Positions 7,963 to 16,352 of a DNA stretch of 16,919 bases are shown here, piece by piece; positions within the stretch are counted from its first letter, which is position 1, and each line of letters opens with the position of its first letter. The stretch covers positions 1-16,919 of the forward strand of contig DDET01000059.1 in NCBI GenBank assembly GCA_002336915.1, in the 5' to 3' direction. The stretch is from Bacteroidetes bacterium UBA1947. Lineage in GTDB: Bacteria; Bacteroidota; Bacteroidia; Chitinophagales; Chitinophagaceae. The position numbers and the translations under genes were made by a program. Below the pieces are notes generated by a model, which was not told the origin of the DNA, did not search any database, and saw only the letters and a list, made by a program, of their open reading frames with translations.

Positions 7963-8568
7963 ATGACACATAATATAATGTTTTGGCTCCAGCCCTTCAT
8001 TGCCGCCTTCACAGGTTGGTTCACCACATGGATAGCCATATACATGCTCTTTCACCCACGTGAGCCAAAACGATTCTTCGGTATCACCATACAGGGTATA
8101 TTTCCCAAACGCCAGAAACAGGTAGCCGCCAAGCTGGGCAGCATGGTGGCAAAAGAGCTCATTCATTTCGATGAGATAGCCGGTCAGTTAAAAGATCCCG
8201 AAAAACTAAAAGAGCTCACCCCCCTAATAGAAAAGCACCTTGATACTTTTTTATCGGTGAAGCTGAAAGAAAAGATGCCCGTCATCTCCATGTTCGTAGG
8301 TGAAGGTACTATCGGCAAAATAAAAGAAGCTATGCTGGAGGAAATTGAAGAATTGCTGCCGGCATTGATAACACAGTATACAGATTCCCTCAGTAGCAAA
8401 ATAGATATCGAGGCAATGGTGACAGAAAAAGTATCTAATTTCTCATCCAGTAAGCTCGAGGATATGCTGCTCAACGTAATGCGCAAAGAATTCCGCTTTG
8501 TAGAGTTTATCGGTGGCGTGCTTGGGTTCATGATAGGTATTATACAGTTGTTGTTATCCCTCCTCTGA
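7963..8568 (+). CDS. DUF445 family membrane protein
   Basis: A 201-residue protein matching the short form of DUF445. The N-terminus carries a membrane segment with the family signature FIAAFTGWFTTWIAIYMLFHP (about residues 10-30), followed by GIFPKRQKQVAAKLGSMVAKEL, the conserved (I/F)PKR block. The middle is helical and charged (about 60-170), and the C-terminus has a second hydrophobic segment, FIGGVLGFMIGIIQLLLSLL (182-201). This suggests a helical domain anchored at both ends in the membrane. The function of the family is not established. An A-rich, purine stretch (AGGAAAAAAT) precedes the ATG. It lies 36 bases after the fusion gene on the same strand and may be cotranscribed, though nothing ties it to polysaccharide synthesis. 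Confidence 0.85.
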   Translation: MTHNIMFWLQPFIAAFTGWFTTWIAIYMLFHPREPKRFFGITIQGIFPKRQKQVAAKLGSMVAKELIHFDEIAGQLKDPEKLKELTPLIEKHLDTFLSVKLKEKMPVISMFVGEGTIGKIKEAMLEEIEELLPALITQYTDSLSSKIDIEAMVTEKVSNFSSSKLEDMLLNVMRKEFRFVEFIGGVLGFMIGIIQLLLSLL

Positions 8569-8601
8569 CCTTTATTATCTGCTAAATATTTTAAAAGCAA
8601 A

Positions 8602-8626
8602 AGCGGGTGGCAATATGCCACCCGCT
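8602..8626. terminator. Bidirectional intrinsic terminator hairpin
   Basis: Arms AGCGGGTGGCA (8602-8612) and TGCCACCCGCT (8616-8626) form a perfect 11-bp stem around a three-base loop ATA. It sits between two converging genes, 33 bases after the DUF445 stop and 37 bases beyond the stop of the secreted protein gene. On the minus strand the stem is followed by a T-rich stretch (TTGCTTTTAAAATATTT); on the plus strand only CGCTTT follows. It should therefore end the minus-strand transcript well and the plus-strand one less certainly. Confidence 0.85.
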
Positions 8627-8663
8627 CGCTTTCATGATGGGTATTAACTAATGAGCTTGTTCT

Positions 8664-11018
8664 TTAGTTCACTTTGTTGACTACTTGCGATACCTTGCCA
8701 TTCACTTTTATCGTATAGCTGCCTGTAGCATATTTACTGATAGATATTTCTGCATTCTTTTTTCCGTCAAATTTCAGATCTTGCAGTATCCTGCCGGTAA
8801 TATCCATTACCTGTATGCTGTTTATTCCTTCCAGCGAAGTAATAAATATACCACCACTGGTAGGATTAGGATATATCTGTATGCCCCCGGGTGTTTTATT
8901 TGGGTTTGGCATGGCATTCGCATCGCCGGTATTATTTGCATGTTTAGCTTGCGGCATGCCCTGCAGGCAGCCTATATCATGTGTAAGCGTTATGCTGCAT
9001 TGGTGCCCCGCCGCATCCGATGCAGTAACAATAACACTTAGGTTACCGGGTGTAACGGGTGTGATGCTGGGTATGCAGAAGTTTATCGGGTTACCTGTTC
9101 CTGTACCGGGGTATGTTGGTAGCAATGGAGGATAGGTCCATGCATAGCCTGTAATACTGTACCCGGGCGAGGGCGTGGCTGAAACGCTCGCACTAAAGCA
9201 GCAATTCCGGTCGGGATCCGAGGCTAATGGTGTTACATTCAGCATGCCCTGGTATATTTCGCATGGCTGTATTTTACCGCAAACAATTGAATCGATAAGT
9301 GTAGTGTCGCAGCAGGAATGATCATCCATATTCACCGAGAATATAGTAACCTTCACAACGGCCATTGTTGATGGTGGTATGCTGAACGAAATATTGTCTG
9401 TGGATGCGCTTGTAGAGTGCTTTGTAATGGTAGTTCCGCTGGTAGTTGTTACATCCCATTTGTACCCCGCTATTACATTTCCGCTTATAGCTGTTACTGT
9501 AGCTGTTATGTTGCAACCTGTTGGATCAGCTACTGAAGAGAGGTTGAGCGACAAGCTGTCAAAACATCCTTTGTGTATTTCGGTGCCACATATACCTTCT
9601 ATCTGGAATTTAGGATCTTTCTCGTCAAGCATATAAGGCACATCGGTGTTGATGATGTCAACGGTACGTTCCGAGGGAGTAATGGTCACGGGTGTCGTAC
9701 TCATATCAGGTGTATATTTTTCAGTACATGGTTTAGGGTACTGTCGTAATGAGGCGTTAGTAGTAGAAACCCAGTAGATGTCATTGCCACCAAATGAACC
9801 TGGGTCACCGTAAGCGGAGCCGGCCATATTCATATTCCCATTCGCATCGCCTACTATATCACAGATAGTTTGATTTCCTGTGGGGGTCAGCAGTGCAGCA
9901 TAGTTCAGGGTATTAATGTTCAGCGAATTGTAGTCTGAAAACAAGGGGTGTACGTTTGCAGGTGCCCCGGGATTGATCGGGTCATATGGCGCAGGTGTCG
10001 GGTCTTCTGTTAGGTATACATGATCGTCGGTCAATGCATAGAAGGCCGAGGTATTGGAAGAAAGCCATACGGGTGCTGCTCCATAATTATTAACGCGAAT
10101 ATCTGGCGCTGTGCCTGTAAGATTGGTCCTCAGTATTGCATGGCGGCACATAGTAGTTGGCCCACTCCATGGATCTATCTGGTCGGTATTCACAACCAGG
10201 CGGTTATTTACCAATTGCAGTTTTATTGCAAAGTGGTTATTTACCGTCCTTGGCGGTTGCGTGCTTACGGTAACATTGTAAGCATACTCATTAGACCATA
10301 TTATTGCACCCGTCATAGGGTTAAAGCTCACCAGCCGCACATCGTGAATACTGCCGCCGGTTGATGCGTCCTGGAAGCCACTTATATAAACAATATTCCC
10401 GCGCGCTACAACACCACGAAATTCATCCGTAACATTACTTACAGGGACCACATACGTATTTATAGGCACAAGTGCTGAGCTAAAAACACTCACCATCCCA
10501 TCTACAGGCCCGGGTTGCAGGTCGTGCGAACCAACTGCAACTATATCGTTGTTGGTAAGCTCGCATACGCTAAATAAAGCCTCACCGCCATAAGTAGTTG
10601 CATTATCACGCACATAGGCCTGGTTAATTAAGGTTCCCGTGTTGGGGTCCACTCTGAAAACAAATCCATTATTGTTATGATAGTAATTCGCAGGGTCACG
10701 GTCTACTATCCCAACAGCGACTATGTCGCCGTTCTGGGCAATGATCATATCCGCCAGCATATCATAATTGGGTGTACCCCACTGTTTCTGCCACAAAATA
10801 GTTCCGCCTGCAGTTACCCTTAGCAAAAATATATCAGCATCTGCGGCATTTGGCGCCGTATAGGTATACCCGCCAATGATGTTCGATCCGTCAGGCAAGG
10901 TTCGGATCACTGTGGCAATTTCGTGATTGCCTCCTCCAATGAAGTACTGGTTAACCTGCGCTCGCGTAGTTATTGCTGAAACAAGCCCCAGGCACAAGCC
11001 TAGAATAATTTTTTTCAT
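8664..11018 (-). CDS. Secreted T9SS cargo protein with propeller-like N-terminus and two Ig/PKD-like repeats
   Basis: A 784-residue exported protein. MKKIILGLCLGLVSAITTRAQ is a clear signal peptide. Residues of about 22-480 contain repeated stretches such as GGNHEIATVIRTLPDGSNII and LADMIIAQNGDIVAVG, with outer G(W/F) and ILWQKQWG patterns, resembling the beta-propeller proteins common in Bacteroidota. Two Cys-rich, Ig/PKD-like repeats follow (about 485-580 and 586-684), each bounded by cysteines and containing GY(K/A)W. Residues 713-784 are a type A T9SS sorting domain (IQIYPNPTSG, then VMDITGRIL and the terminal beta strands), which directs secretion across the outer membrane and removal of the tail. 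The enzymatic or adhesive role is unknown. It lies 128 bases downstream of the response-regulator gene on the same strand, so regulation by that system is possible but unproven. Confidence 0.88.
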   Translation of the reverse strand: MKKIILGLCLGLVSAITTRAQVNQYFIGGGNHEIATVIRTLPDGSNIIGGYTYTAPNAADADIFLLRVTAGGTILWQKQWGTPNYDMLADMIIAQNGDIVAVGIVDRDPANYYHNNNGFVFRVDPNTGTLINQAYVRDNATTYGGEALFSVCELTNNDIVAVGSHDLQPGPVDGMVSVFSSALVPINTYVVPVSNVTDEFRGVVARGNIVYISGFQDASTGGSIHDVRLVSFNPMTGAIIWSNEYAYNVTVSTQPPRTVNNHFAIKLQLVNNRLVVNTDQIDPWSGPTTMCRHAILRTNLTGTAPDIRVNNYGAAPVWLSSNTSAFYALTDDHVYLTEDPTPAPYDPINPGAPANVHPLFSDYNSLNINTLNYAALLTPTGNQTICDIVGDANGNMNMAGSAYGDPGSFGGNDIYWVSTTNASLRQYPKPCTEKYTPDMSTTPVTITPSERTVDIINTDVPYMLDEKDPKFQIEGICGTEIHKGCFDSLSLNLSSVADPTGCNITATVTAISGNVIAGYKWDVTTTSGTTITKHSTSASTDNISFSIPPSTMAVVKVTIFSVNMDDHSCCDTTLIDSIVCGKIQPCEIYQGMLNVTPLASDPDRNCCFSASVSATPSPGYSITGYAWTYPPLLPTYPGTGTGNPINFCIPSITPVTPGNLSVIVTASDAAGHQCSITLTHDIGCLQGMPQAKHANNTGDANAMPNPNKTPGGIQIYPNPTSGGIFITSLEGINSIQVMDITGRILQDLKFDGKKNAEISISKYATGSYTIKVNGKVSQVVNKVN

Positions 11019-11146
11019 AAAAAAGCGTTTTAGATGGTGAAGAATGAATTACTTCTCCCAATATCGTTCGCTTTTATTTACAAAAATTTAGCTATCCAGC
11101 CAATTGACCTCCCGGCATGCCGAACTGCGGGAACTATCCACCCAAA

Positions 11147-11911
11147 TTATATTCCGTCTCTTTTCAAACCGCTTGTTTTAGTAACTGTTGCGAAAAGATG
11201 TAGGAATTCATCCTTCAGGCTCCTCGATATGGGAATCTCCTTATTGTCGGCCATGGTTATCACACCACTTGTTTCAAAGCGTTTCACGCAATTCAGGTTA
11301 ATGATATAAGACCTGTGCACCTGGTAAAACGAAAATCCCTCTACAAGGTCCTTGAACTTACCCAGGTTATAAGAGCTGAGTATTTTCTGGTCTTTCAGCA
11401 CCACATCCGTATATTTATTGATCGTTTCAAAATAAAGGATGTCATTGATATTTACATAATCGATCCCCTTATTGTTGGGAATTCCCATTTTTGCATTTAT
11501 TGCATGGCCCGTATGACTATTTTGCTTTGCCGCTTTTTTGATCCGGCACCGCTCTATTGCCCTATCTACTGCCGACACAAATTCCGGATCTTCAAATGGC
11601 TTTAACAGGTAGCCGCTGGTTTCGAATTTTATCGCATCAAGCGCAAATTCTGAATGCGCCGTCACAAAAATGATCTCGCTTTCTATATTGGGCAGCAACC
11701 TTAATATATCTATACCGTTTTTCCCCGGCATGGAAATATCCATAAATAGGATATCGAAATGCTTATCACGCAGCGCAGTTAGCGCAGGCAACCATGATGT
11801 GTAGGTATCCTCCACCTTTAAATTAGGATAGAACTCATGCAGGCTGTCAGCCAGCAGCGCTATGGCTTTGGGCTCATCATCAATAATAATGCAATTGTAG
11901 TGCTTATTCAT
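11147..11911 (-). CDS. LytTR-type two-component response regulator
   Basis: A 254-residue cytoplasmic transcription factor. The receiver domain (about 4-125) has the acidic pair Asp11-Asp12, the phosphoacceptor Asp58 in LFMDISMPGKNG, Thr84 in FVTAHSEFA and Lys104 in YLLKPFEDP. A linker of about 25 residues leads to a LytTR DNA-binding domain (about 145-245) with YFETINKYTDVV, the FYQVHRSYIINLNCVKRFE core and ISRSLKDEF. Regulators of this AlgR/LytR class bind direct repeats upstream of target promoters. The ATG overlaps the kinase stop within ATGAATAA, which implies translational coupling and makes the upstream kinase its likely partner. The targets are not known. Confidence 0.95.
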   Translation of the reverse strand: MNKHYNCIIIDDEPKAIALLADSLHEFYPNLKVEDTYTSWLPALTALRDKHFDILFMDISMPGKNGIDILRLLPNIESEIIFVTAHSEFALDAIKFETSGYLLKPFEDPEFVSAVDRAIERCRIKKAAKQNSHTGHAINAKMGIPNNKGIDYVNINDILYFETINKYTDVVLKDQKILSSYNLGKFKDLVEGFSFYQVHRSYIINLNCVKRFETSGVITMADNKEIPISRSLKDEFLHLFATVTKTSGLKRDGI

Positions 11912-14906
11912 AATGCGGATTTTTAATTGTTACTATAACGATAGTCCCTTGATCGGGCTCCTTTTTGTCTATGTACGTTATTTCAATGTTCATCTTTTCA
12001 TACTTGTTGAAAATATTTACAAGGTCCTTAATTAATACATTGCCATATGATTCTCTTTTGGCAATATTATTTTGCTCCAGCTGTTTAGATCGCACTCGCC
12101 CAATGCCATCATCTTCTATGATACAAATGATCTCATTTGCCTGGCCCTCTTTCACAAAACGGATACTTAAATGGCCTTTATGCTCCAAATGCAGTAGCCC
12201 GTGGCTTATCGCATTTTCTACTATCGGTTGTAGCAATAATGAAGGGATCGATAGTTTAGCCTGCGGTATCATATCACTTACGGTTATCTCGTAGTCAAAT
12301 TTGTCTTCAAACCTCGCCTGCTGTAGTTCTATGTAGTTCCTCAGGTTATCCGTCTCTTCTGCTATGGTGATATATTTATTGCGCGAGAACTTGATATAGG
12401 CCCTTAGCAATTTCGAGAATTTTGTGATATGGGTTTGCGCCTCAGCCAGTTGCTTCCTTTTTATGAAATATAACGCGGTGCTGAGTGTATTAAATATAAA
12501 ATGTGGATTTATCTGCGCATATACAGAGTTCAATTCCAGTTTTAATCTCAGGTTCCTTTTTATATTCCGCGCAGTAGCTATTCTGTTGGTAATGTATGCT
12601 ACCAGGAAAAGCATAAATATAAAAAGAGCCACGCCGGATATAAGGAAAAATCTCACCCACAGAGGTCGCTGCCACCAGTACGGCACCACATATATACATA
12701 AGTTCAGCGCATTGCTTTTCCAGGTATTGTCATAAGCAATCAGCGAGAGATTATAGTGGCCTCCTGCCTGCATATCCGTCGGCAGGAATAGTTCATTGGC
12801 GTTTAGCTGCTCATATTTGTCTACTATCCCACTCAGCCTGTACAGGTATTTTACCTTTCCGTTTCCGGCAGGGTTAATAATATCTAATAGTAAATTGGCA
12901 TTAGCTTGTTCAATAGAAATGGTATCGTGGTTTTTTACGTCATACAGGCTGTCTTTATAAGATACAAGGAATTTATATTTGGTGATGAAACTATCAGTTA
13001 ACGGTTGGTTCAATAAGCTTTCGGCAGGTATCTCCACATCATAAAATCCCCTGTCGGTATTAATGAGGATCTTATTATTGAAGACCTGCATATCGTACAC
13101 ATAGGTGTAGTTGATGTTTTTTACATTGTGGTATATCACCGGCTTCGTCATTTGCATAGGCCCTTTCACCATACTAAATAAAACACCGAACGGCCCTGCA
13201 ATAAGTATCTTATCATTGCTTAGTTCCATAGTGGCGCCATTTAGCCTGTAGTTAGGAAATAGTAATCGCACGGCATTTGTATTGTAATTGAAGACGAACA
13301 GTCTGTTATAGTCTTTAATGAAAACATTCCCGAAACTGTCAGCCACTATGCTTTCTATCTTCATTACACCCAGCGACCCCAGTTGACCTTTGGTTATTTC
13401 TATCCGCTTCCCTTTGTAAAGCAGTAGTATTTTCTTGTTATTATATACCCATGTCAGGTCCTTATACTTATCATAAAAAACACCCCTGTATCGGTCTCTG
13501 TCCAGGGAAAAATTATAAGATTTATAGCCCCGCAAATAATAATGATAAAGGCCAAGGCGTTTCGACAGTACATAAAACTCTTTGGCCGACTTTACCGCTA
13601 TATTGCTTGGGCTCGCATAGTAATTGCTCCGCTCATATCCCTCATATCTCCCGGTTATCGTTCCTGTCTTATCGTTGAATACATTGATATCTCTGTTAGC
13701 CAATAAAAAAGAAGTATCCCTGTTGTAAGGCACCAGCTTCACAGCATTGTCATAATTCCCCCGCAGGTATCTCGTATGGTAATTGCTATCTACAAGCGCC
13801 AGTGAGCCTGTTTGCTCGTTCAGCCACATCCCGTTCTGGTTGGCTGTCCTGCCTATATATTTATAGTCAGGCAAAGATATTTTGTCTATTTTTTGAAAGT
13901 ACCCTCCATACCCCGGGTTCAGGAATAAGCCTTTGGTAGAGGTCCCTGTGCATCTTCCCCAAAACCTATCCTCTATTATGGCTGCCATTTTGTTGCCGTC
14001 TATTTCCGGGTCATTGGTCAGCTCACGAATGGGTATCGTCTCTGTACAATTTAAACTACTGTCAATTTTATAGATATTTCTTTCAGTAAAAACGTAGAAG
14101 AACTTTTCATTCTCCTTTTCATAGGATAGCAGCTTTATCTTCTCATCCTGCTTTAGTACAGCATTGATATCTATGAACTTGCTTTGACATTTACCCAGGT
14201 CATACACCTCCACAACGTGGCTGTTTACCTCGTAAGAGATAATATGGTTCTGGAAATAGTTAACCAACCCCGATGTCTTAATGAACGGCGCATTGCATAT
14301 AGAGCATACCCGTTTTATACTTGTCGTATTGTTGTTAAATGATACATTGTATATATTATCATTGCTCAATACCAGTATAGAACCATAGCCATTAGGCATA
14401 AAAAACGAAAAAGACAGGCCACCCAGGTCGTATATGTAAAATGTGTCATTTTTTTCTATGCACATGGAGCCGTTTTTGCTCACATAAGTACTGTAAAACA
14501 TGATCCCCCATTGGGTCTCGCGCATATTCCTGGGATACAGCGTATTGTTATTAGACCTGAAGACTGTGTTTTTGTATTTCCCGTTGTATATATAACCTAT
14601 CTCATTGGCTATGCTCGATGTCCATATCCGCCCCTTTCGGTCCTCGTATAGCTCCCATACGTCATCGTTCGACAAGCCTGCTTCAAGACCGTATAATTTT
14701 GGCGTATAGCCATTGTACTGAACAACTCCCTTAGGGGTAGCTATCCATATATACCCATGTTTATCCTCGAGCATATAATAAACCTTATTGGAGGGGAGGC
14801 CGTTGGCAATATTAATATTGAATTGCTCCGGCACCTGGCCGCGCAAGGCATTGCTGACTGTAAAAAGCAGCAACAGCATAGTGATATGTAGCAGCTTTCC
14901 TCTCAA
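11904..14906 (-). CDS. LytS-type sensor histidine kinase with periplasmic propeller domain
   Basis: A sensor of about 1000 residues. A signal sequence (RGKLLHITMLLLLFTVSNA) is followed by two-component-regulator propeller repeats, clearest near residues 27-105 (NGLPSNKVYYMLEDKHGYIW, then LSNDDVWELYEDRKGRIW), and a Y_Y_Y-like domain at about 665-735. One membrane helix (about 748-770) leads to a His_kinase (PF06580-type) domain: phospho-accepting His802 in INPHFIFNT, the N box QPIVENAISHG near 893-903 and the ATP-lid motif EDDGIG near 930. It senses an unknown periplasmic ligand and should phosphorylate the LytTR regulator, whose start overlaps its stop. The start is uncertain. The frame opens only with TTG at 14906, or ATG at 14879, which would remove the charged n-region of the signal peptide. 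An ATG at 14922 is one base out of frame because of an A6 run. Confidence 0.9.
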   Translation of the reverse strand: MRGKLLHITMLLLLFTVSNALRGQVPEQFNINIANGLPSNKVYYMLEDKHGYIWIATPKGVVQYNGYTPKLYGLEAGLSNDDVWELYEDRKGRIWTSSIANEIGYIYNGKYKNTVFRSNNNTLYPRNMRETQWGIMFYSTYVSKNGSMCIEKNDTFYIYDLGGLSFSFFMPNGYGSILVLSNDNIYNVSFNNNTTSIKRVCSICNAPFIKTSGLVNYFQNHIISYEVNSHVVEVYDLGKCQSKFIDINAVLKQDEKIKLLSYEKENEKFFYVFTERNIYKIDSSLNCTETIPIRELTNDPEIDGNKMAAIIEDRFWGRCTGTSTKGLFLNPGYGGYFQKIDKISLPDYKYIGRTANQNGMWLNEQTGSLALVDSNYHTRYLRGNYDNAVKLVPYNRDTSFLLANRDINVFNDKTGTITGRYEGYERSNYYASPSNIAVKSAKEFYVLSKRLGLYHYYLRGYKSYNFSLDRDRYRGVFYDKYKDLTWVYNNKKILLLYKGKRIEITKGQLGSLGVMKIESIVADSFGNVFIKDYNRLFVFNYNTNAVRLLFPNYRLNGATMELSNDKILIAGPFGVLFSMVKGPMQMTKPVIYHNVKNINYTYVYDMQVFNNKILINTDRGFYDVEIPAESLLNQPLTDSFITKYKFLVSYKDSLYDVKNHDTISIEQANANLLLDIINPAGNGKVKYLYRLSGIVDKYEQLNANELFLPTDMQAGGHYNLSLIAYDNTWKSNALNLCIYVVPYWWQRPLWVRFFLISGVALFIFMLFLVAYITNRIATARNIKRNLRLKLELNSVYAQINPHFIFNTLSTALYFIKRKQLAEAQTHITKFSKLLRAYIKFSRNKYITIAEETDNLRNYIELQQARFEDKFDYEITVSDMIPQAKLSIPSLLLQPIVENAISHGLLHLEHKGHLSIRFVKEGQANEIICIIEDDGIGRVRSKQLEQNNIAKRESYGNVLIKDLVNIFNKYEKMNIEITYIDKKEPDQGTIVIVTIKNPHYE

Positions 14907-14910
14907 AAAA
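14905..14910 (-). other. Homopolymer run at the kinase start that decides its reading frame
   Basis: Six A on the plus strand (six T in the mRNA sense) lie between an ATG at 14922-14920 and the kinase frame. As written the ATG frame (M N T C F F E R K) diverges from the kinase. With one T fewer it would read M N T C F L R G K L L H and give a complete signal peptide. Confidence 0.6.
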
Positions 14911-15050
14911 GCAGGTATTCATCGCAAATCTGTTACAGAGGGAGTATAAGGTCGGGAGAAGGAAGTTTACACAATAATATTAATCAAAAAATACAAAGAA
15001 CGCAATAGAGTGGGTATCAGCAGGCCTTATATAGGAATGCCATATACCAC

Positions 15051-15081
15051 TTTGCAAAAGCCCCTTATTATCGTAATTTTG
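15051..15081 (+). promoter_or_regulatory. Bacteroidota-type promoter of hmgA
   Basis: TTTG at 15051-15054 (-33 box) and TAATTTTG at 15074-15081 (-7 box, exact match to TAnnTTTG) are separated by exactly 19 bases, the canonical Bacteroidota arrangement. Transcription should begin a few bases after the -7 box, about 10-14 bases before the ATG at 15100. This rules out the earlier in-frame GTG at 15010 as the normal start of hmgA. Confidence 0.75.
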
Positions 15082-15099
15082 GGCAAACAAAGGGTTGCA

Positions 15100-16260
15100 A
15101 TGCCACATTATCATTCTTTAGGAAAAATACCGCCAAAGCGCCATACGCAGTTTCGCAAAGCCGATGGCAGCCTGCATTCGGAACAGCTTTTCAGTACCGA
15201 GGGTTTCTCGTCAAATTCCTCGCTCCTGTACCATCTGTACCCCCCAACCAAGATCGTAAAGACCGAGGAGCCTATTGATGTATCACCTAAAGCAGCTTCA
15301 GATAATATATTGAAACACAGGAGCTATAAAGGCTTTAAAATATCACCGGAGCCTGAGTACCTCCAAAGTCGGAAAACAGTCCTTTTTAACAGCGATGTAC
15401 AGCTCACCCTCGCAGCCCCACAGGCCGGCCTTGGTGAGAACATCTTTTATAAAAATGCCGATACCGATGAAGTGATCTTCATCCACGAGGGCACGGGGAC
15501 GCTCAAAACCCAGTACGGTAAGATACCCTTCAGCTACGGCGACTATGTAGTAGTACCCCGCGGCACCATTTATCAAATAGAATTCGACACAAAAGACAAC
15601 CGTCTTTTCATAATAGAATCATTCAGCCCCATCACCTTCCCAAAAAGATATCTAAGCAAATACGGGCAGTTATTAGAAAACTCCCCCTTCTGCGAAAGGG
15701 ACCTGCGCAAACCAACGGACCTCGAGACAATAGACCAAAAGGGCGAGTTCCTTATAAAAGTAAAAAAGCGTGGACTGCTCTACCCCATTTGGTACGGCAC
15801 ACATCCTTTCGATGTCGTAGGTTGGGATGGCTGCGAATATCCATATGCGCTCAGCATACACGATTTCGAGCCTATTACAGGCAGGGTACACCAGCCACCA
15901 CCCGTCCACCAGACCTTTGATGCACACAATTTCGTGATCTGCTCATTCGTACCCCGCCTATTCGATTACCACCCGCTGTCTATACCTGCTCCATACCATC
16001 ATAGCAATATCGACAGCGATGAAGTACTCTATTACGTAGATGGCGACTTTATGAGCCGTAAGCACGTAGAGCGTGGCATGATTACTTTACACCCTGCTGG
16101 TATACCCCACGGCCCACACCCGGGAACAGTAGAAAAGAGCATAGGCGCAAAAGAAACAAAAGAGCTGGCGGTAATGGTAGATACCTTCCACCCGCTCAAA
16201 ATGACTGCCGATGCAATTGGCATAGAAGACGACAGTTATATTTTTAGCTGGATAGAATAG
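15100..16260 (+). CDS. hmgA: Homogentisate 1,2-dioxygenase
   Basis: This Fe(II) enzyme cleaves the ring of homogentisate to maleylacetoacetate in tyrosine and phenylalanine breakdown. From the ATG at 15100 the protein has 386 residues and opens MPHYHSLGKIPPKRHTQFRK, the usual start of the Bacteroidota form, which is shorter than the roughly 440 residues of the human and Pseudomonas enzymes. It is a cupin protein: an N-terminal cupin contains HEGTGTLKTQYG and PRGTIYQIE. The C-terminal cupin carries the metal-site region, PYHHSNIDSDEVLYYVDGDF, with His300/301 and Glu308, and HPAGIPHGPHPG with His331, 337 and 340; which of these bind iron needs a structural alignment. An open frame extends back to a GTG at 15010, but a canonical promoter lies inside that extension. 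The next gene, hppD, makes its substrate. Confidence 0.93.
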   Translation: MPHYHSLGKIPPKRHTQFRKADGSLHSEQLFSTEGFSSNSSLLYHLYPPTKIVKTEEPIDVSPKAASDNILKHRSYKGFKISPEPEYLQSRKTVLFNSDVQLTLAAPQAGLGENIFYKNADTDEVIFIHEGTGTLKTQYGKIPFSYGDYVVVPRGTIYQIEFDTKDNRLFIIESFSPITFPKRYLSKYGQLLENSPFCERDLRKPTDLETIDQKGEFLIKVKKRGLLYPIWYGTHPFDVVGWDGCEYPYALSIHDFEPITGRVHQPPPVHQTFDAHNFVICSFVPRLFDYHPLSIPAPYHHSNIDSDEVLYYVDGDFMSRKHVERGMITLHPAGIPHGPHPGTVEKSIGAKETKELAVMVDTFHPLKMTADAIGIEDDSYIFSWIE

Positions 16261-16352
16261 TACTTTAAAAGCATGAGAGCATTTAGTTCAAGCTATATAA
16301 GAAAAAGGGCCCTGCTAAGAACATTGGCCATGGCAGAATGGAGCGGAGAACG

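Noticed and set aside
11110..11133. CGGCATGCCG palindrome and TCCCG/CGGGA dyad between the regulator and the T9SS gene, as a terminator
   Set aside because: The stem is short with a long loop, and no T-run follows on either strand.
14725..14738. ACTCC-CTTA-GGGGT hairpin resembling the TTAG-apex repeats, inside the kinase gene
   Set aside because: It has a G-T wobble, lies within conserved coding sequence (TPKGVVQYN region), and is most likely chance.
15013..15048. Imperfect dyad GGTAT ... ATACC just upstream of the hmgA -33 box, possibly an operator
   Set aside because: The arms are only five bases with a 26-base interior; such dyads are common in A/T-rich DNA and there is no second copy to compare.
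15010..15099. In-frame 30-residue N-terminal extension of hmgA from a GTG codon
   Set aside because: A canonical -33/-7 promoter lies inside it, and the protein starting at 15100 begins with the normal family N-terminus.
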